A DNA stretch of 64,000 bases from Pseudomonas sp. efr-133-TYG-5 (GCF_030209175.1 NZ_JARVSM010000001.1:1736001-1800000); one strand, 5' to 3'. Shown: positions 9,101 through 18,324, counted from the stretch's first letter. The notes: generated by a model from the sequence alone, not told the origin. Made by a program: numbers and translations.

Positions 9101-9742
9101 CGACACCACCAGGTTGCCGCGGCGCAGCAGGCACACGTACAGCGCGAAATCGAGGCTGGCGACAAAACAATGATCAGGGGTCGTCAGGGCTGGCAGCAGC
9201 TCCAGCACGTCGGCCCGGCGAAACAGCGCATTGCTGAACCCGCCGAGAATGTTGACCGGGAAATTCTCGAAGATCGCCAGCAGGTCGTCCCCCTTGAACA
9301 GCCCGCAGACGGGCGACAACGGGGTGTTTTCCAGGCGCGACGGCAGCGGCCGATCGTCGGCATCCCAGAACAGTCGCTGGGCCAGGACCAGATTGACGTC
9401 CTGCTGATCGATCAGCATCTGCGCCTGACGCTCGATGCAGGTGGCGAACAGTTGATCGTCATCACAGAGGAACTTGATGAACTCGCCTTGCGCCTGCTCC
9501 AGGCACGCATGCAGGTTGCCGACCAGGCCCAGGGTCCGTGGGTTGCGCACATAGCGCACGGCCACGCCGCTGCTCTCGATCACCGCGTTGACCGCGGTTT
9601 CGATTTCGCTGCCACGACTGTCATCGCAGACAATGATTTCGAGATTGCCATAGCCCTGGCTTACCGCACTGAGCAACGCCCGTTCGAAAAAACGCGGGTT
9701 GAAGGCAGGAATGACCAGGCTGACGAGAGGAAGTGAATTCAC
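6146..9742 (-). CDS. Large multidomain glycosyltransferase, probable flagellin glycosyltransferase (Fgt-like)
   Basis: The protein has about 1198 residues. It starts with a GT2 domain (LPLVSLVIPAFNP, CDDSRGSE, LCDDDQ) at residues 4-230. A second, degenerate GT2-like region follows at about 340-560 (LLRAGDRLV, LYSDEGG), then a third GT2 domain from about 578 (VSIVIVSKDQ, LLVDNGSESG, LLLNPYAVITHGDW). A C-terminal GT-B-like domain lies from about 870 (RRIYELDDYVID, VGWGGGTSHHGDL, LLEYGACGYPVICTD). It sits between flgL and sugar biosynthesis genes, like the Fgt proteins of P. syringae that glycosylate flagellin. The GTG at 9742 puts the GT2 domain at the N-terminus and is preferred. An ATG at 9805 is possible, but its extra 21 residues are Arg/Ala-rich and it has no ribosome site. 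Confidence 0.82.
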   Translation of the reverse strand: MNSLPLVSLVIPAFNPRFFERALLSAVSQGYGNLEIIVCDDSRGSEIETAVNAVIESSGVAVRYVRNPRTLGLVGNLHACLEQAQGEFIKFLCDDDQLFATCIERQAQMLIDQQDVNLVLAQRLFWDADDRPLPSRLENTPLSPVCGLFKGDDLLAIFENFPVNILGGFSNALFRRADVLELLPALTTPDHCFVASLDFALYVCLLRRGNLVVSNHVLSIERLYPERLSGQQAMRDAAAAERQWLQQMLKARSGESAPAQGWVRYVPITKAAEAPRVWEELPLSRTLGTKQTTQDWHVGIASVSFAELYAQWLACRSLTEGQRELLPDTLAAWPRVPKIVPLIIDDKGSRSALDLTLQSLAAQEYLPELTIVLSASCTAAELDERVLRMPLQDDWQQQINQLLPQLDGADWFYLLRAGDRLVVPALLVMAERIALSRSVTCLYSDEGGLSEGESTEPVFKPDFNLDLMRSYPYVGRALAFERERFLALGGFDSAFGELAPHDVLWRMVENDGTQVVGHVAEVLLESAFDLAKWLSEPQMAEANAQLLGAHLERLGVAHDIRRGNAPLLNRVDYLHARQPLVSIVIVSKDQTAAVQRCVESLLEKTTYTEYELLLVDNGSESGEARLWFDGMAQLGSERIRVLDCPQQDNPAALRNVAVGQARGEYVLLLNPYAVITHGDWLAEMLNHGQRPEVGVVGAKLFNPDGRILHAGLILGLQGPAGVPFYGESLQSTGYMYRLLVAHDLSAVGSDCLLVRKALFDAIGGLDEQHLAQSLNEVDLCLRVGREGYLVVWTPYAQLALGAQPAVPPKDGEEAARAQEQETFYKRWLPIVARDPAYNANLSLHGLGGSSFSLDPGLRTGWSPFSQPQLPKILALPVNASAIGHYRVTQPLIELEAAGRALGRIHYNLPTIIEVERQSPDVIVLQGRYAEAPINEIPTLQKYSNARRIYELDDYVIDVPHRNAHIRNMPNRDEMEKLVRRAIGMCDRVVVSTAPLGNALSSMHSDIRVVPNMLAKHMWSDLHSQRRTSKKPRVGWGGGTSHHGDLAVIADVVRELANEVDWVFFGMCPDDLRPYMHEFHGVIGLDVYPAKLASLNLDLALAPLEFHIFNDCKSNLRLLEYGACGYPVICTDTEAYRGYLPCTRIKTNSTDEWLQAIRMHLADPDASYRMGDQLREIVLRDYVLRGDNLRYWENGWLAD

Positions 9743-9743
9743 G

Positions 9744-9770
9744 GCGGGCTCACAGGCGGTGCGAGCCCGC
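9744..9770 (-). promoter_or_regulatory. Stem-loop just upstream of the glycosyltransferase start
   Basis: An 8-bp perfect stem (GCGGGCTC at 9744-9751 with GAGCCCGC at 9763-9770) sits directly ahead of the GTG start on the minus strand. It would occupy the ribosome-binding region and could limit translation. This is inference from sequence only. Confidence 0.35.
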
Positions 9771-9827
9771 TCAGAAAAGCGAGCCCTTGAAACCGCTAAA
9801 GACATTAACTATTGAAGGAACAGGAAA

Positions 9828-9850
9828 CCACGGGCGCTCGCGCGCCCGGC
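9828..9850 (-). terminator. Hairpin after flgL, possible weak terminator
   Basis: A GC-rich stem (CGGGCG at 9831-9836 with CGCCCG at 9843-9848) lies a few bases after the flgL stop. No strong T tract follows, so it may act as an mRNA-stabilising or partial termination element between flgL and the glycosyltransferase gene. Confidence 0.35.
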
Positions 9851-9855
9851 TACCG

Positions 9856-11427
9856 TCAGATCTTGTTGAACAGACCCAGCTGGCTGATCTTGCTGAACGC
9901 CAGTTGCGCAGCCTGCAGCATGGTCTGCTGCAAGGTCAGGCGGGTCATCACCTCGGCCGGATCCGAATCGCGGATCGAACCCTGGGTGGTGGCGTTCGCC
10001 TGGCTCAGGCTCTGGTTGGTGGTGGTCTGGTCATCCAGCGACTGGCCACGGGCACCGATCGAGGTGATGGCCGAGCCGATCTGGTTGGCAGCGCTGTCGA
10101 TGTTGCCCAGCGCCGACTCCATCGCCCCCTGGAATTTCTGCTTGGCCACCGAATCACCGTCGATCGGCGCGTTCAGCGCCGTGACCATCTGGCCCAGGGT
10201 GTCGAGCACGTTCTGGGTCTGGTGGTTGTTCGACTGGACTGCGAACTGGTCACCCGCCGCCGGCGTGCCGCCCACGGCGAAGGTCACGCCGGCGGCCGTG
10301 GCATTGCCGGCGACCACGGTGCCCGACGAGACCGGCTTGCTGTCGGCCGTGATCGGCGCAGCGTACAGGTCGAAATCGGTGGCGCTGGTGAACTTGAGGA
10401 TCGCCGAGCCGCCCGACGGGAAGGTGTTGGTGTACGCCGCCTGATCGGTCACGTTCGAGCCGGTGATCACCGCCGTCGACGGGTTGCCCGGGCTGCGGGT
10501 GGTGGTGAACGAGTCCGGCGAGGCTGCCAGCTGGAAGGTGTGCCCGGCGATGACGGCGTCCGGGTTGGTGTCACCGGCCTTGAGGTTGATGTTCAGCTTG
10601 AGGTCGACACCACGGAAGCTGACGGTCTGGTTGGCCCCGTTGCTGTTGGTGATCGCGCCGTTCTGGCTGGCCTCGGTGGTCACGTCGTTGCCCAGGGCAT
10701 CGGTGATCTTCAGCTGGGTGCTGCTGACGAAGCTGACGGTGTACGGCTGGCCGCCGGCGAACTTGGCGTTGTAGGTCGCGGCCGTGCCCACGATGCCGTT
10801 GGACAGCACCACACGACCGTCATCCACCGCCGGAGCGGTCATGCTGGTCTGGGTGCGGCTGGTGTTGATGGTCTGCTGGAACGCGTCCCAACCGGTGGTG
10901 TTGGTCGCCACCGACAGGCCATCGCCAATGCCCAGGTTGATCTGGGTCTGGTCACCGTTGTAGGTGTAGGTGCCGTCGGCATTCTGCGAATACGGCGCGG
11001 TATCGGTCTTGGAGCCGGCGAACAGGTAGTTGCCGTTGGCGTCCTTGGAATTCATCAGGCCCAGCACCTGCTGCTGGATCTGCCCCAGTTCCGAGGCGTA
11101 AGCCTTGCGGTCGGCGTCGGTGGCGATGCCGTTGTTGGCGGCCAGGCCGATTTCCTTGGCGCGCTGCAGCGCCGAGGTGATCGCCGTCAGCGTCGACTCC
11201 TGAACGGTCAGCGCGCTCTTGGTGGTGTCGATGTTGCCCTTGTACTGATCGAGCATCGCGCTCTGCTGACCGAGTTGCAGCAGGCGCCCGGCACCGATCG
11301 GATCATCGGCGGCGGTGTTGATGCGCTGCAGGCTGCTCGCCTCGCTGGCGGTGGCCAGCGCCTTGTTGAAGTTACGCTGATAGTCCGCAGCTTGCGTTCC
11401 GTAATACTGGGCGGTGGAAATGCGCAT
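9856..11427 (-). CDS. flgL: Flagellar hook-associated protein 3 (hook-filament junction)
   Basis: The 523-residue protein has the flagellin-type N-terminal coiled-coil (MRISTAQYYGTQAADYQRNF, LQRINTAADDP) and the matching C-terminal helix (MTRLTLQQTMLQAAQLAFSK). The middle is a long variable, Thr/Ala/Asn-rich region that makes it much longer than enterobacterial FlgL (about 317 residues), which is usual in this Pseudomonas group. It assembles between FlgK and flagellin and is exported by the flagellar type III apparatus, so it has no signal peptide. It lies 13 bases behind flgK, the last structural gene of the flg operon. Confidence 0.95.
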   Translation of the reverse strand: MRISTAQYYGTQAADYQRNFNKALATASEASSLQRINTAADDPIGAGRLLQLGQQSAMLDQYKGNIDTTKSALTVQESTLTAITSALQRAKEIGLAANNGIATDADRKAYASELGQIQQQVLGLMNSKDANGNYLFAGSKTDTAPYSQNADGTYTYNGDQTQINLGIGDGLSVATNTTGWDAFQQTINTSRTQTSMTAPAVDDGRVVLSNGIVGTAATYNAKFAGGQPYTVSFVSSTQLKITDALGNDVTTEASQNGAITNSNGANQTVSFRGVDLKLNINLKAGDTNPDAVIAGHTFQLAASPDSFTTTRSPGNPSTAVITGSNVTDQAAYTNTFPSGGSAILKFTSATDFDLYAAPITADSKPVSSGTVVAGNATAAGVTFAVGGTPAAGDQFAVQSNNHQTQNVLDTLGQMVTALNAPIDGDSVAKQKFQGAMESALGNIDSAANQIGSAITSIGARGQSLDDQTTTNQSLSQANATTQGSIRDSDPAEVMTRLTLQQTMLQAAQLAFSKISQLGLFNKI

Positions 11428-11440
11428 GGATTACGACTCC

Positions 11441-13486
11441 TTAAAGGCTGTTGATCAGCACGCTGAAAGTTTCCTGCGCAGCCTTGATGATCTGCGAAGA
11501 CGCGGTGTAGTACTGCTGGTATTTGACCAGGTTGCCGGTTTCTTCATCCAGGTTGACCCCGGACAGCGAATCGCGCGCGCCCTTGGCCTGCGTCAGGATC
11601 GCCTCGGTGGCCTCGCTGTCCGACTTGCCCTGCGCCGCCTTGGTACCGACGTTGGTCACCAGTTTGTTGTAGGCGTCGGTCAGGCTGATGCCCTTGCTCG
11701 CCGTACCGGTGTCGACGGTCTGCTTGGTTTGCAGGCCGACCAGTGCCTGGGCGTTGCGGTTGTCCGAAGACGCCGCGCCGGTCAGGTTGATGGTGAAGGT
11801 TTCGCCGACCTTCGGCGTCGCCCCCACGGTGGTCTGCACGGTGAAGGTTTTCTGCACGTTCGGGGTGACGCTGGTATCCATCACCGGCGCACCGGTGGAG
11901 TCGACCATGCCGATCTTCAGGTTCAGGGTGTTGGCCTGGCCCGGCACGATCACGCCGCTGCCGATGGTGGCGCCCTTGGCATCCACCATGTTGTACGACT
12001 GGCTGCCGCCGCTGACGGCGCCGAACACCAGTTTGACCGGGGTCGAATACTTGAGCGCGTTCTGCAGCTCGGCCTGCGACGCCGGATTGTAGATGTCGAT
12101 CGAGTCGGTCAGCGTCGGCTGGGTGTAGGTGCCGGCGTTGTTGGCACTGGCCACGCCGGTCAACGGCGCTGCCGCGGCGATTTTCTTCGGGTCGGTGAGC
12201 ACGGTCTGAATGCTGGCCGCCGCGTTGCGGGTCGGGGTCACCTTGAAGGTGTCACCGGCGCTCAGCGCACCGCCATTGAGGGCCAGGGTGAAACCGTCGA
12301 TCACCGGTGGCGGCGTGGTCGTGGTGCTGAACGAACCCATGTCGGTGCCGTCGGAGCGCTTGACCGAGTAGTTGGTGGCGCTGGTGAAGGTGACCTGGTA
12401 ATCGCTGGTGGTCAGCTTGCCGGTGTCCTTGATGGTGACGTCAAGGTTGCCCGAACCGGCGCTGTTGCCCGCCTGGGCGATGCTGCGCTGGCTGACCAGG
12501 GCGGCACTGTTGATGTTATTGAACAGCGCTGCGCCGAAGTCACCGTTCTTGTCGATGCCCTGCGCTTGCTGGCTGTTGATCTGATCGGCGACGACCAGTG
12601 CGACACGGCCCAGTTCGTTGAGCGACGGGTCGAGCACTTCCTTGCGGTAGGTCAGCAGGCCGCCGATTTCGCCGCCACTGATCACCGAGGTGATGTCGAT
12701 GGTGCTCGAACCGCGATCCATCTGAATGCCCATGCGCGACGGATCGTCTTTGCTTGGCACCGTGCTCAGGGTGTTGGTGGTGTTGCCGATCACCAGCGGC
12801 TGGCCGCTGCCGACGTAGATGTCGAAGCTGCTGCCGCGCTCGACGACCTGCGCGCCGACCAGTTCGGAGAGCTGGCGCACCGCTTCGTTGCGGGTGTCGA
12901 GCAGATCGTTCGGCTGGCCGCCGCTGGTGGAAATCTCGCCGATCTTCTGGTTCAGATTGGCGATCGAGGTGGCCAGTTTGTTGACCTGCGACGCCATGTC
13001 GCCGAGGCTGCCGTTGAGCGTGGTGTTCTGGTCGTTCAGCTGCTTGGCCAGGGCGTTGAAGCGGCTGGTCAGGGCTTGCGCGCCGGTCAGTACCGACTGG
13101 CGGGAGGTGTCGTCGGTGGCCGAAGTCGAGACGCCTTGCATCGAGGTGAAGAACTTCTGCAACACCCCGGTCAGGCCGGTGTTGGTATCGGACAGCGAAG
13201 CGTCCAGCGCCGTGGCCTGGCCCTGGTACGCGACCGCTTCGCTATTGAGCGAGGTGGCGGTGTGCAGCTGCGATTCCAGGTAAGAGTTGTACACCCGGCG
13301 CACGTCGGCCAGCGTGGTGCCGGTACCGATGAAAACGTTGCCGAACTGCTGCGAGGACTTGGTGCCCTGCACGGTTTGCTGGCGTGAATAACCGGCGGTG
13401 TCGACGTTGGCGATGTTGTTGCCTGTCGTAGCCAGAGAGGACTGGCTGGCCGCCAGACCCGACATCCCGATATTGAGCAAACTCAT
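11441..13486 (-). CDS. flgK: Flagellar hook-associated protein 1
   Basis: The 681-residue protein has the N-terminal rod/hook signature (LLNIGMSGLAASQSSLATTG, NNIANVDTAGYSRQ) and a conserved C-terminal helix (VNLDEETGNLVKYQQYYTAS, ending ETFSVLINSL). Together with FlgL it forms the junction between hook and filament. The variable D2/D3 region, about residues 330-590, is rich in Thr, Ser and Gly. It is exported by the flagellar export apparatus. It lies between flgJ (24-base gap) and flgL (13-base gap), as in other polar-flagellated gamma-proteobacteria. Confidence 0.96.
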   Translation of the reverse strand: MSLLNIGMSGLAASQSSLATTGNNIANVDTAGYSRQQTVQGTKSSQQFGNVFIGTGTTLADVRRVYNSYLESQLHTATSLNSEAVAYQGQATALDASLSDTNTGLTGVLQKFFTSMQGVSTSATDDTSRQSVLTGAQALTSRFNALAKQLNDQNTTLNGSLGDMASQVNKLATSIANLNQKIGEISTSGGQPNDLLDTRNEAVRQLSELVGAQVVERGSSFDIYVGSGQPLVIGNTTNTLSTVPSKDDPSRMGIQMDRGSSTIDITSVISGGEIGGLLTYRKEVLDPSLNELGRVALVVADQINSQQAQGIDKNGDFGAALFNNINSAALVSQRSIAQAGNSAGSGNLDVTIKDTGKLTTSDYQVTFTSATNYSVKRSDGTDMGSFSTTTTPPPVIDGFTLALNGGALSAGDTFKVTPTRNAAASIQTVLTDPKKIAAAAPLTGVASANNAGTYTQPTLTDSIDIYNPASQAELQNALKYSTPVKLVFGAVSGGSQSYNMVDAKGATIGSGVIVPGQANTLNLKIGMVDSTGAPVMDTSVTPNVQKTFTVQTTVGATPKVGETFTINLTGAASSDNRNAQALVGLQTKQTVDTGTASKGISLTDAYNKLVTNVGTKAAQGKSDSEATEAILTQAKGARDSLSGVNLDEETGNLVKYQQYYTASSQIIKAAQETFSVLINSL

Positions 13487-13510
13487 GGTTCAGACCTTAT
13501 ACCTTGTGCC

Positions 13511-14821
13511 TTATAAAGGCGTGGTGGAAACGCCCGCCGCAGCGTAGTTTTGGAAACTGTTCATCTGCTTGGCTATCTGCGAAATCTTCGTCGCGTAGTT
13601 CGGGTCGGTCGCGTAACCGGCCTTTTGCAACTCGCGTACAAACTGTTCTGGGTTATCGGCCGACTTCACGACATCTTGATAGCGATTGTTGGTCTGCAGC
13701 AAAGTCACCAGATCGTGGAAGCTGTCCTTGTACGAGGCGTAGGAACGGAACTCGGCCGTCTCCTTGACCATCTGCCCATCGCGGAACTCGCTGGTGATCG
13801 CCCGGGCCGAATCGCCCTTCCAGTTGGCACTGGCCTTGATCCCGAACAGGTTGTGACTGCTGCTGCCGTCCTGGGCGCGCATGACTGATTTGCCCCAGCC
13901 GGTTTCCAGCGCCGCCTGCGCCACCAGGTAGCGCGGATCGACGCCAATGCGCGCGGCAGCCTCCTGGGCCATCGGCAGCATGGTGTTGACGAATTCGTCG
14001 GCGGAGCTGAACGCACGCTTGGCCGGGGCCAGCGGAATCTGCGCCATGGCGCGACCGTAGACCTGCATCTGCCCGCCGGACGCCTTGGCGTCTTCGGCAC
14101 GGGCCAACCAGTCGCCGTTGTACAGCGGGCCGGCACCGCTGGCGGTGGCCGCGGTGGCTGCCGTCGCCGCTGTCGCGCGTGACGGCAACTGACTGGCGAT
14201 GCTCGGCGTCGCCGAAGGCACCAGGCCGGCCAGCAGGCGATCGGCCAGTTTCGGCGGCAGGGCCAGGCGCCGCTGGTTGATCATTTCCATGTCGTTGCGG
14301 TGGCTCAGCTCGGTGTTCGGCGCATGCACCGAACGCGAGGCCCACAGCGGCCGCTCGCCATTGAGGCGCGACAACGGACCCTGGGTGGCCACGGTGCCGG
14401 CGGCAATCGGCGTCGCCACGGCAGCGGCCTTGGCCCTGGCCTCTTCCTGCTTGGCGGCGGACGCGGCGGCAGCCTCGCCCGGCGCCATCGGCTTGTTCTT
14501 CGACATCTGGCGCATCAGCACGTCGGCCAGACCGATACCCCCGCCCTCGCGGGACAGCGACACGGCCAACTGCTGGTCGTACATTTCCTGATACTGCTTG
14601 GCGGCCGGCGTGTTGAGCGGGTTGTCCTGCCCCAGCGCTTCAGTGGCCGAACGCATCGACTTGAGCATTTCGCCGAGGAACAGCGATTCGAATTCCTGCG
14701 CCACTTTGCGCATGTTCGCATCGCTGTTCTTGTCGCCGACCTTGAGCTGGTTGAGGCGATTGAGGTCGGAGTACGAACCCGAGTCGCTGCTGCCGACCAG
14801 ACCGCTCTTGCGCATATCCAT
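13511..14821 (-). CDS. flgJ: Flagellar rod-capping protein / peptidoglycan hydrolase
   Basis: The 436-residue protein has two domains. The N-terminal rod-binding domain is at about residues 25-110 (VAQEFESLFLGEMLKSMRSA). The C-terminal N-acetylglucosaminidase domain is at about 275-425, with the active-site segment AQAALETGWGKSVM and HNLFGIKA. A long Ala/Pro-rich linker joins them, which accounts for the extra length over the 313-residue E. coli protein. It opens the peptidoglycan for the rod during flagellar assembly. It follows flgI by 11 bases. Confidence 0.95.
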   Translation of the reverse strand: MDMRKSGLVGSSDSGSYSDLNRLNQLKVGDKNSDANMRKVAQEFESLFLGEMLKSMRSATEALGQDNPLNTPAAKQYQEMYDQQLAVSLSREGGGIGLADVLMRQMSKNKPMAPGEAAAASAAKQEEARAKAAAVATPIAAGTVATQGPLSRLNGERPLWASRSVHAPNTELSHRNDMEMINQRRLALPPKLADRLLAGLVPSATPSIASQLPSRATAATAATAATASGAGPLYNGDWLARAEDAKASGGQMQVYGRAMAQIPLAPAKRAFSSADEFVNTMLPMAQEAAARIGVDPRYLVAQAALETGWGKSVMRAQDGSSSHNLFGIKASANWKGDSARAITSEFRDGQMVKETAEFRSYASYKDSFHDLVTLLQTNNRYQDVVKSADNPEQFVRELQKAGYATDPNYATKISQIAKQMNSFQNYAAAGVSTTPL

Positions 14822-14832
14822 GGTCGCCGTCC

Positions 14833-15948
14833 TCAGATCACGATCAGGTCGGCTTGCAACGCGCCGGCCTGCTTCAAGGCTTCGAGGATGGCCATCAGGT
14901 CACCCGGTGCCGCGCCGACCTGGTTCACCGCGCGCACGATCTCGTCGAGGGTGGTGCCCGGGCCGAACTTGAACATCGGCTTGGCTTCCTGCTCGGCATT
15001 GACCCGTGAACGCGGCACGACCGCGGTCTGGCCGTTGGACAGCGGGCCGGGCTGGCTGACGATCGGGTCTTCGGTGATGGTCACGGTCAGGCTGCCGTGG
15101 GTCACGGCGGCCGGCGAGACTTTCACGTTCTGGCCGATGACGATGGTGCCGGTGCGCGAGTTGATGATGACTTTCGCCACCGCCTGACCCGGGTCGACCT
15201 CGAGGTTTTCCAGGATCGACAGGTAGTCGACGCGCTGGCTCGGATCGAGCGGCGCCGTCACCCGAATCGAACCGCCGTCGATGGCTTGCGCCACGCCAGG
15301 GCCGAGCATGTCGTTGATCTTGTCGACGATGCGCTTGGCCGTGGTGAAGTCGGAACGGTTGAGGTTGAGCGTCAGGCTGTTGCCCTGGTTGAAACCGCTC
15401 GGCACCGAACGCTCGACCGAGGCACCGCCCGGAATGCGACCGGCCGACGGAACGTTGACGGTGATCTTCGAGCCGTCACGGCCCTCGGCATCGAAACCGC
15501 CGACCACCAGGTTGCCCTGGGCGATGGCGTAGACGTTGCCGTCGATCCCCTTGAGCGGGGTCAGCAACAGCGTGCCGCCGCGCAGGCTCTTGGAGTTACC
15601 GATCGAGGACACCGTGATGTCGACCTGCTGACCCGGTTTGGCGAACGCCGGCAGATCGGCGCTGACCGAAACGGCCGCGACGTTTTTCAACTGCACGTTG
15701 CCCGATCCCGGCGGCACCTTGATGCCGAACTGCGAGAGCATGTTGTTGAAAGTCTGCAGGGTGAACGGGGTCTGCGTGGTCTGGTCGCCGGTGCCGTTAA
15801 GCCCGACCACCAGGCCGTAGCCGATCAACTGGTTGGAACGCACGCCGGAAATGCTGGCGATGTCTTTCAGCCGCTCGGCGTGGGCACCCAAGGCAACGGA
15901 CATCATGGCCGCCGCCAGCATGAAGCTTTTCAGATTCAACGTAGCCAC
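14833..15948 (-). CDS. flgI: Flagellar P-ring protein precursor
   Basis: The 371-residue protein has an N-terminal Sec signal peptide ([19 protein letters not shown]) and classical FlgI motifs: [33 protein letters not shown], and a C-terminal [16 protein letters not shown]. It forms the periplasmic P ring around the distal rod. The GTG start abuts the TAG of flgH exactly (no gap), so translation is probably coupled. Length matches the family. Confidence 0.96.
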   Translation of the reverse strand: MATLNLKSFMLAAAMMSVALGAHAERLKDIASISGVRSNQLIGYGLVVGLNGTGDQTTQTPFTLQTFNNMLSQFGIKVPPGSGNVQLKNVAAVSVSADLPAFAKPGQQVDITVSSIGNSKSLRGGTLLLTPLKGIDGNVYAIAQGNLVVGGFDAEGRDGSKITVNVPSAGRIPGGASVERSVPSGFNQGNSLTLNLNRSDFTTAKRIVDKINDMLGPGVAQAIDGGSIRVTAPLDPSQRVDYLSILENLEVDPGQAVAKVIINSRTGTIVIGQNVKVSPAAVTHGSLTVTITEDPIVSQPGPLSNGQTAVVPRSRVNAEQEAKPMFKFGPGTTLDEIVRAVNQVGAAPGDLMAILEALKQAGALQADLIVI

Positions 15949-16644
15949 CTAGAAAGGGAACAGCGGGCTGAGGAAGAAACGGTCGAACCAGCCTGGCTGA
16001 CTCGCATCGGCGAACGAGCCGGTGCCCGAGTAGGTGATGCGCGCATCGGCGACCCGGGTCGACGACACAGTGTTGTCGGTGGCGATGTCATCGGCACGTA
16101 CCAGGCCGGCGATCCGCACCAGCTCGTCGCCGGTGTTGAGGGTCATCCACTTCTCGCCGCGCACGGCGATGATGCCGTTGGGCAATACATCGGCGACGGT
16201 CACGGTGATCGAACCGGTCAGGGTATTGCCCTGCGCGGCCTTGCTGTCACCCTTGGTTGCGCGGTCGCCGCTGTAGCCGACGTCCAGGCTCAGGTCGTTG
16301 CCGCCCAGCGGATTGTTGGTGGTGCCACTGCCGCCGAACAACGACGTCAGGCCGAGGCCGGTCTTGCTGTTCTTGGCCACTTGCGAGTTGGCGTTCTTGC
16401 TCGCCTGGGTCTTCTCGTTGAGGGTGATGGTGATGATGTCACCGACCCGGAAGGCCTTGCGGTCGCTGTACAGGTTCTGTTCGAAACCGGCCTGATAGAT
16501 CGAGCCGTTGTTGGCGGCCGCCGGCAACGGCGTACGCGGCAACACCGGGGCGTAGTAAGGGTCATTGGGCTTGGGCGTCGGTGCGACGCAGCCCGCGAGC
16601 GAGACGACCCCACCCAATGCCAGAACAGATACGAAGCGTTTCAT
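15949..16644 (-). CDS. flgH: Flagellar L-ring lipoprotein precursor
   Basis: The 231-residue protein has a lipoprotein signal ([18 protein letters not shown]), with the lipobox cysteine near residue 19. FlgH motifs are present: [37 protein letters not shown], ending [14 protein letters not shown]. It forms the outer-membrane L ring. The gene follows flgG by 52 bases and abuts flgI. Confidence 0.96.
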   Translation of the reverse strand: MKRFVSVLALGGVVSLAGCVAPTPKPNDPYYAPVLPRTPLPAAANNGSIYQAGFEQNLYSDRKAFRVGDIITITLNEKTQASKNANSQVAKNSKTGLGLTSLFGGSGTTNNPLGGNDLSLDVGYSGDRATKGDSKAAQGNTLTGSITVTVADVLPNGIIAVRGEKWMTLNTGDELVRIAGLVRADDIATDNTVSSTRVADARITYSGTGSFADASQPGWFDRFFLSPLFPF

Positions 16645-16696
16645 GACCCTACCTCACGGTGTTGCTGGCGGCCTCATGGCCGCCCCATAGACTTGA

Positions 16697-17482
16697 TTAC
16701 AGATTCTGCGTTACGAACGAGAGCATCTGGTCGGCGGTGGAGATCACCTTGGAGTTCATCTCGTACGCGCGCTGGGTGGTGATCATGTTGACCATCTCTT
16801 CCACGGTGCTGACGTTGGAGGTTTCCAGGGTGTTCTGCAGGGTGGTGCCGAAACCGTTGAGGCCCGGGGTGCCGACTTGCGGCGCGCCGGAGGCAGCGGT
16901 TTCCAGGAACAGGTTGTTGCCCACCGCCTGCAGGCCGGCCGGGTTGATGAAGTCGGCGGTCTGCAGGTTGCCGATCACTTGCGACGCGGCGTTGCCGGCG
17001 ACGGTGATGGACACGGTGCCGTCACGGCCGACGGTGAAGGTCTGGGCGTTGTTCGGAATGACAATCGCCGGCTCCAGGGCGAAACCGCTGGCGTTGACGA
17101 TCTGGCCATTGGAGTCGAGGTGGAAAGTACCGTCACGGGTGTAGGACGTGGTGCCGTCCGGTTGCAGGATCTGGAAGAAACCGCGACCGTCGATGGCCAT
17201 GTCCAGCGGCTGCTCGGTGGTTTGCAGGCTGCCGGCGGTGAAGTTCTTCTGGGTGCCGACGATGCGCACACCGGTACCCACTTGCAGACCCGACGGCAGT
17301 TCGCTGTCCTGGGTCGACTGGGCGCCTGGCTGACGCTTGATCTGATACAGCAGGTCCTGGAACTCGGCGCGGTCACGTTTGAAACCCGTGGTCGAGACGT
17401 TCGCCAGGTTGTTGGAAATGGTGGTCAGGTTGGTGTCCTGGGCGGACAGACCGGTTTTGGCAACCCATAGAGCCGGAAGCAT
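16697..17482 (-). CDS. flgG: Flagellar distal rod protein
   Basis: The 261-residue protein has the rod/hook N-terminal signature (WVAKTGLSAQDTNLTTISNN, LANVSTTGFKRDRAEFQD) and the C-terminal helix VEEMVNMITTQRAYEMNSKV. It has the typical FlgG length. It builds the distal rod and is exported by the flagellar type III system. It lies 45 bases behind flgF. Confidence 0.97.
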   Translation of the reverse strand: MLPALWVAKTGLSAQDTNLTTISNNLANVSTTGFKRDRAEFQDLLYQIKRQPGAQSTQDSELPSGLQVGTGVRIVGTQKNFTAGSLQTTEQPLDMAIDGRGFFQILQPDGTTSYTRDGTFHLDSNGQIVNASGFALEPAIVIPNNAQTFTVGRDGTVSITVAGNAASQVIGNLQTADFINPAGLQAVGNNLFLETAASGAPQVGTPGLNGFGTTLQNTLETSNVSTVEEMVNMITTQRAYEMNSKVISTADQMLSFVTQNL

Positions 17483-17527
17483 TCGATTCTCCTCGTGCGC
17501 CTGTTTTACGGCGCGACGTTCTGATAA

Positions 17528-18268
17528 TTAGCTGATCTGCAAGACCCGAGCCATGGCCTGGTCGTCGTCTTTGGCGGTGTTCATCATCTTGACGTGCAAC
17601 TCGAACTGCTTGGCCAGGGCCAGCACCGACGTCATCTCTTCCACGGCATTGACGTTGCTCGACTCGAGGAATCCCGACACCAGTTTGACGTTGGCATCGG
17701 CCGGCGCCGGCTGGCCGTCCTTGGTGTAAATCGAGCCGTCGAGGCCCTTGTTCATGTTCTTGATGTCCGGGTTGACCAGTTTGATCCGGTCGACTTCGGC
17801 CATGACGCGCGGGCCTTCGCCCATCGCCCGAATGCTGATGGTGCCGTCTTCACCGACTTCGACCTGCTGCTCGGGTGGCACGGCGATCGGCCCGCCATTG
17901 CCCATCACCGGCATGCCGTTGCCGGCGCGCAACACGCCCAGGGCGTCGATGTTGAGGCTGCCGGTGCGCACGTAGCTTTCGCCACCGTTGGGGTTCTGCA
18001 CGGCAATCCAGCCGTTGCCGCTGACGGCGACGTCGAGGTCACGCCCGGTTTCCACCAGCGAGCCCGGGGTGAAGTCGGTCGCCGGCCGTTCGCTCATGGC
18101 AAACGCACGCGCCGGAAAGCTGTCACCGAACACCGGCATCGAACGCGCCTGCTCCAGGTCGCGCTGAAAACCGTTGGTGGAGATGTTCGCCAGGTTGTTG
18201 GCATGAGCCTTCTGCGCCAGTGCGTTCTGGCTGGCGCCGGTCATTGCCACATAAAGGTACTTGTCCAC
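17528..18268 (-). CDS. flgF: Flagellar proximal rod protein
   Basis: The 246-residue protein has the N-terminal motif DKYLYVAMTGASQNALAQKA, then HANNLANISTNGFQ, and the C-terminal EEMTSVLALAKQFELHVKMM. The start is a GTG with a strong AGAGGAAAG ribosome site. An upstream extension to 18304 (Met-Gly-Gly-Lys...) lacks one and would make it too long. It is the first gene of the flgFGHIJKL transcription unit in this window, behind a sigma-54 type promoter at about 18325-18342. Confidence 0.95.
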   Translation of the reverse strand: MDKYLYVAMTGASQNALAQKAHANNLANISTNGFQRDLEQARSMPVFGDSFPARAFAMSERPATDFTPGSLVETGRDLDVAVSGNGWIAVQNPNGGESYVRTGSLNIDALGVLRAGNGMPVMGNGGPIAVPPEQQVEVGEDGTISIRAMGEGPRVMAEVDRIKLVNPDIKNMNKGLDGSIYTKDGQPAPADANVKLVSGFLESSNVNAVEEMTSVLALAKQFELHVKMMNTAKDDDQAMARVLQIS

Positions 18269-18324
18269 GCTCTTTCCTCTGCATGCCGGACGTTTGCCGC
18301 CCACCGCTGTACTGCTCAGCCATA

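Noticed and set aside
5123..9736. 1537-codon open frame on the plus strand
   Set aside because: It is antisense to the glycosyltransferase and rfbF genes. Its residues are dominated by Arg, Ala, Gln and Val from the GC-rich complementary frame, with no motif and no ribosome site.
11414..13387. 657-codon plus-strand frame opposite flgK
   Set aside because: It is a shadow of flgK. The minus-strand gene has both flagellar end motifs and operon position.
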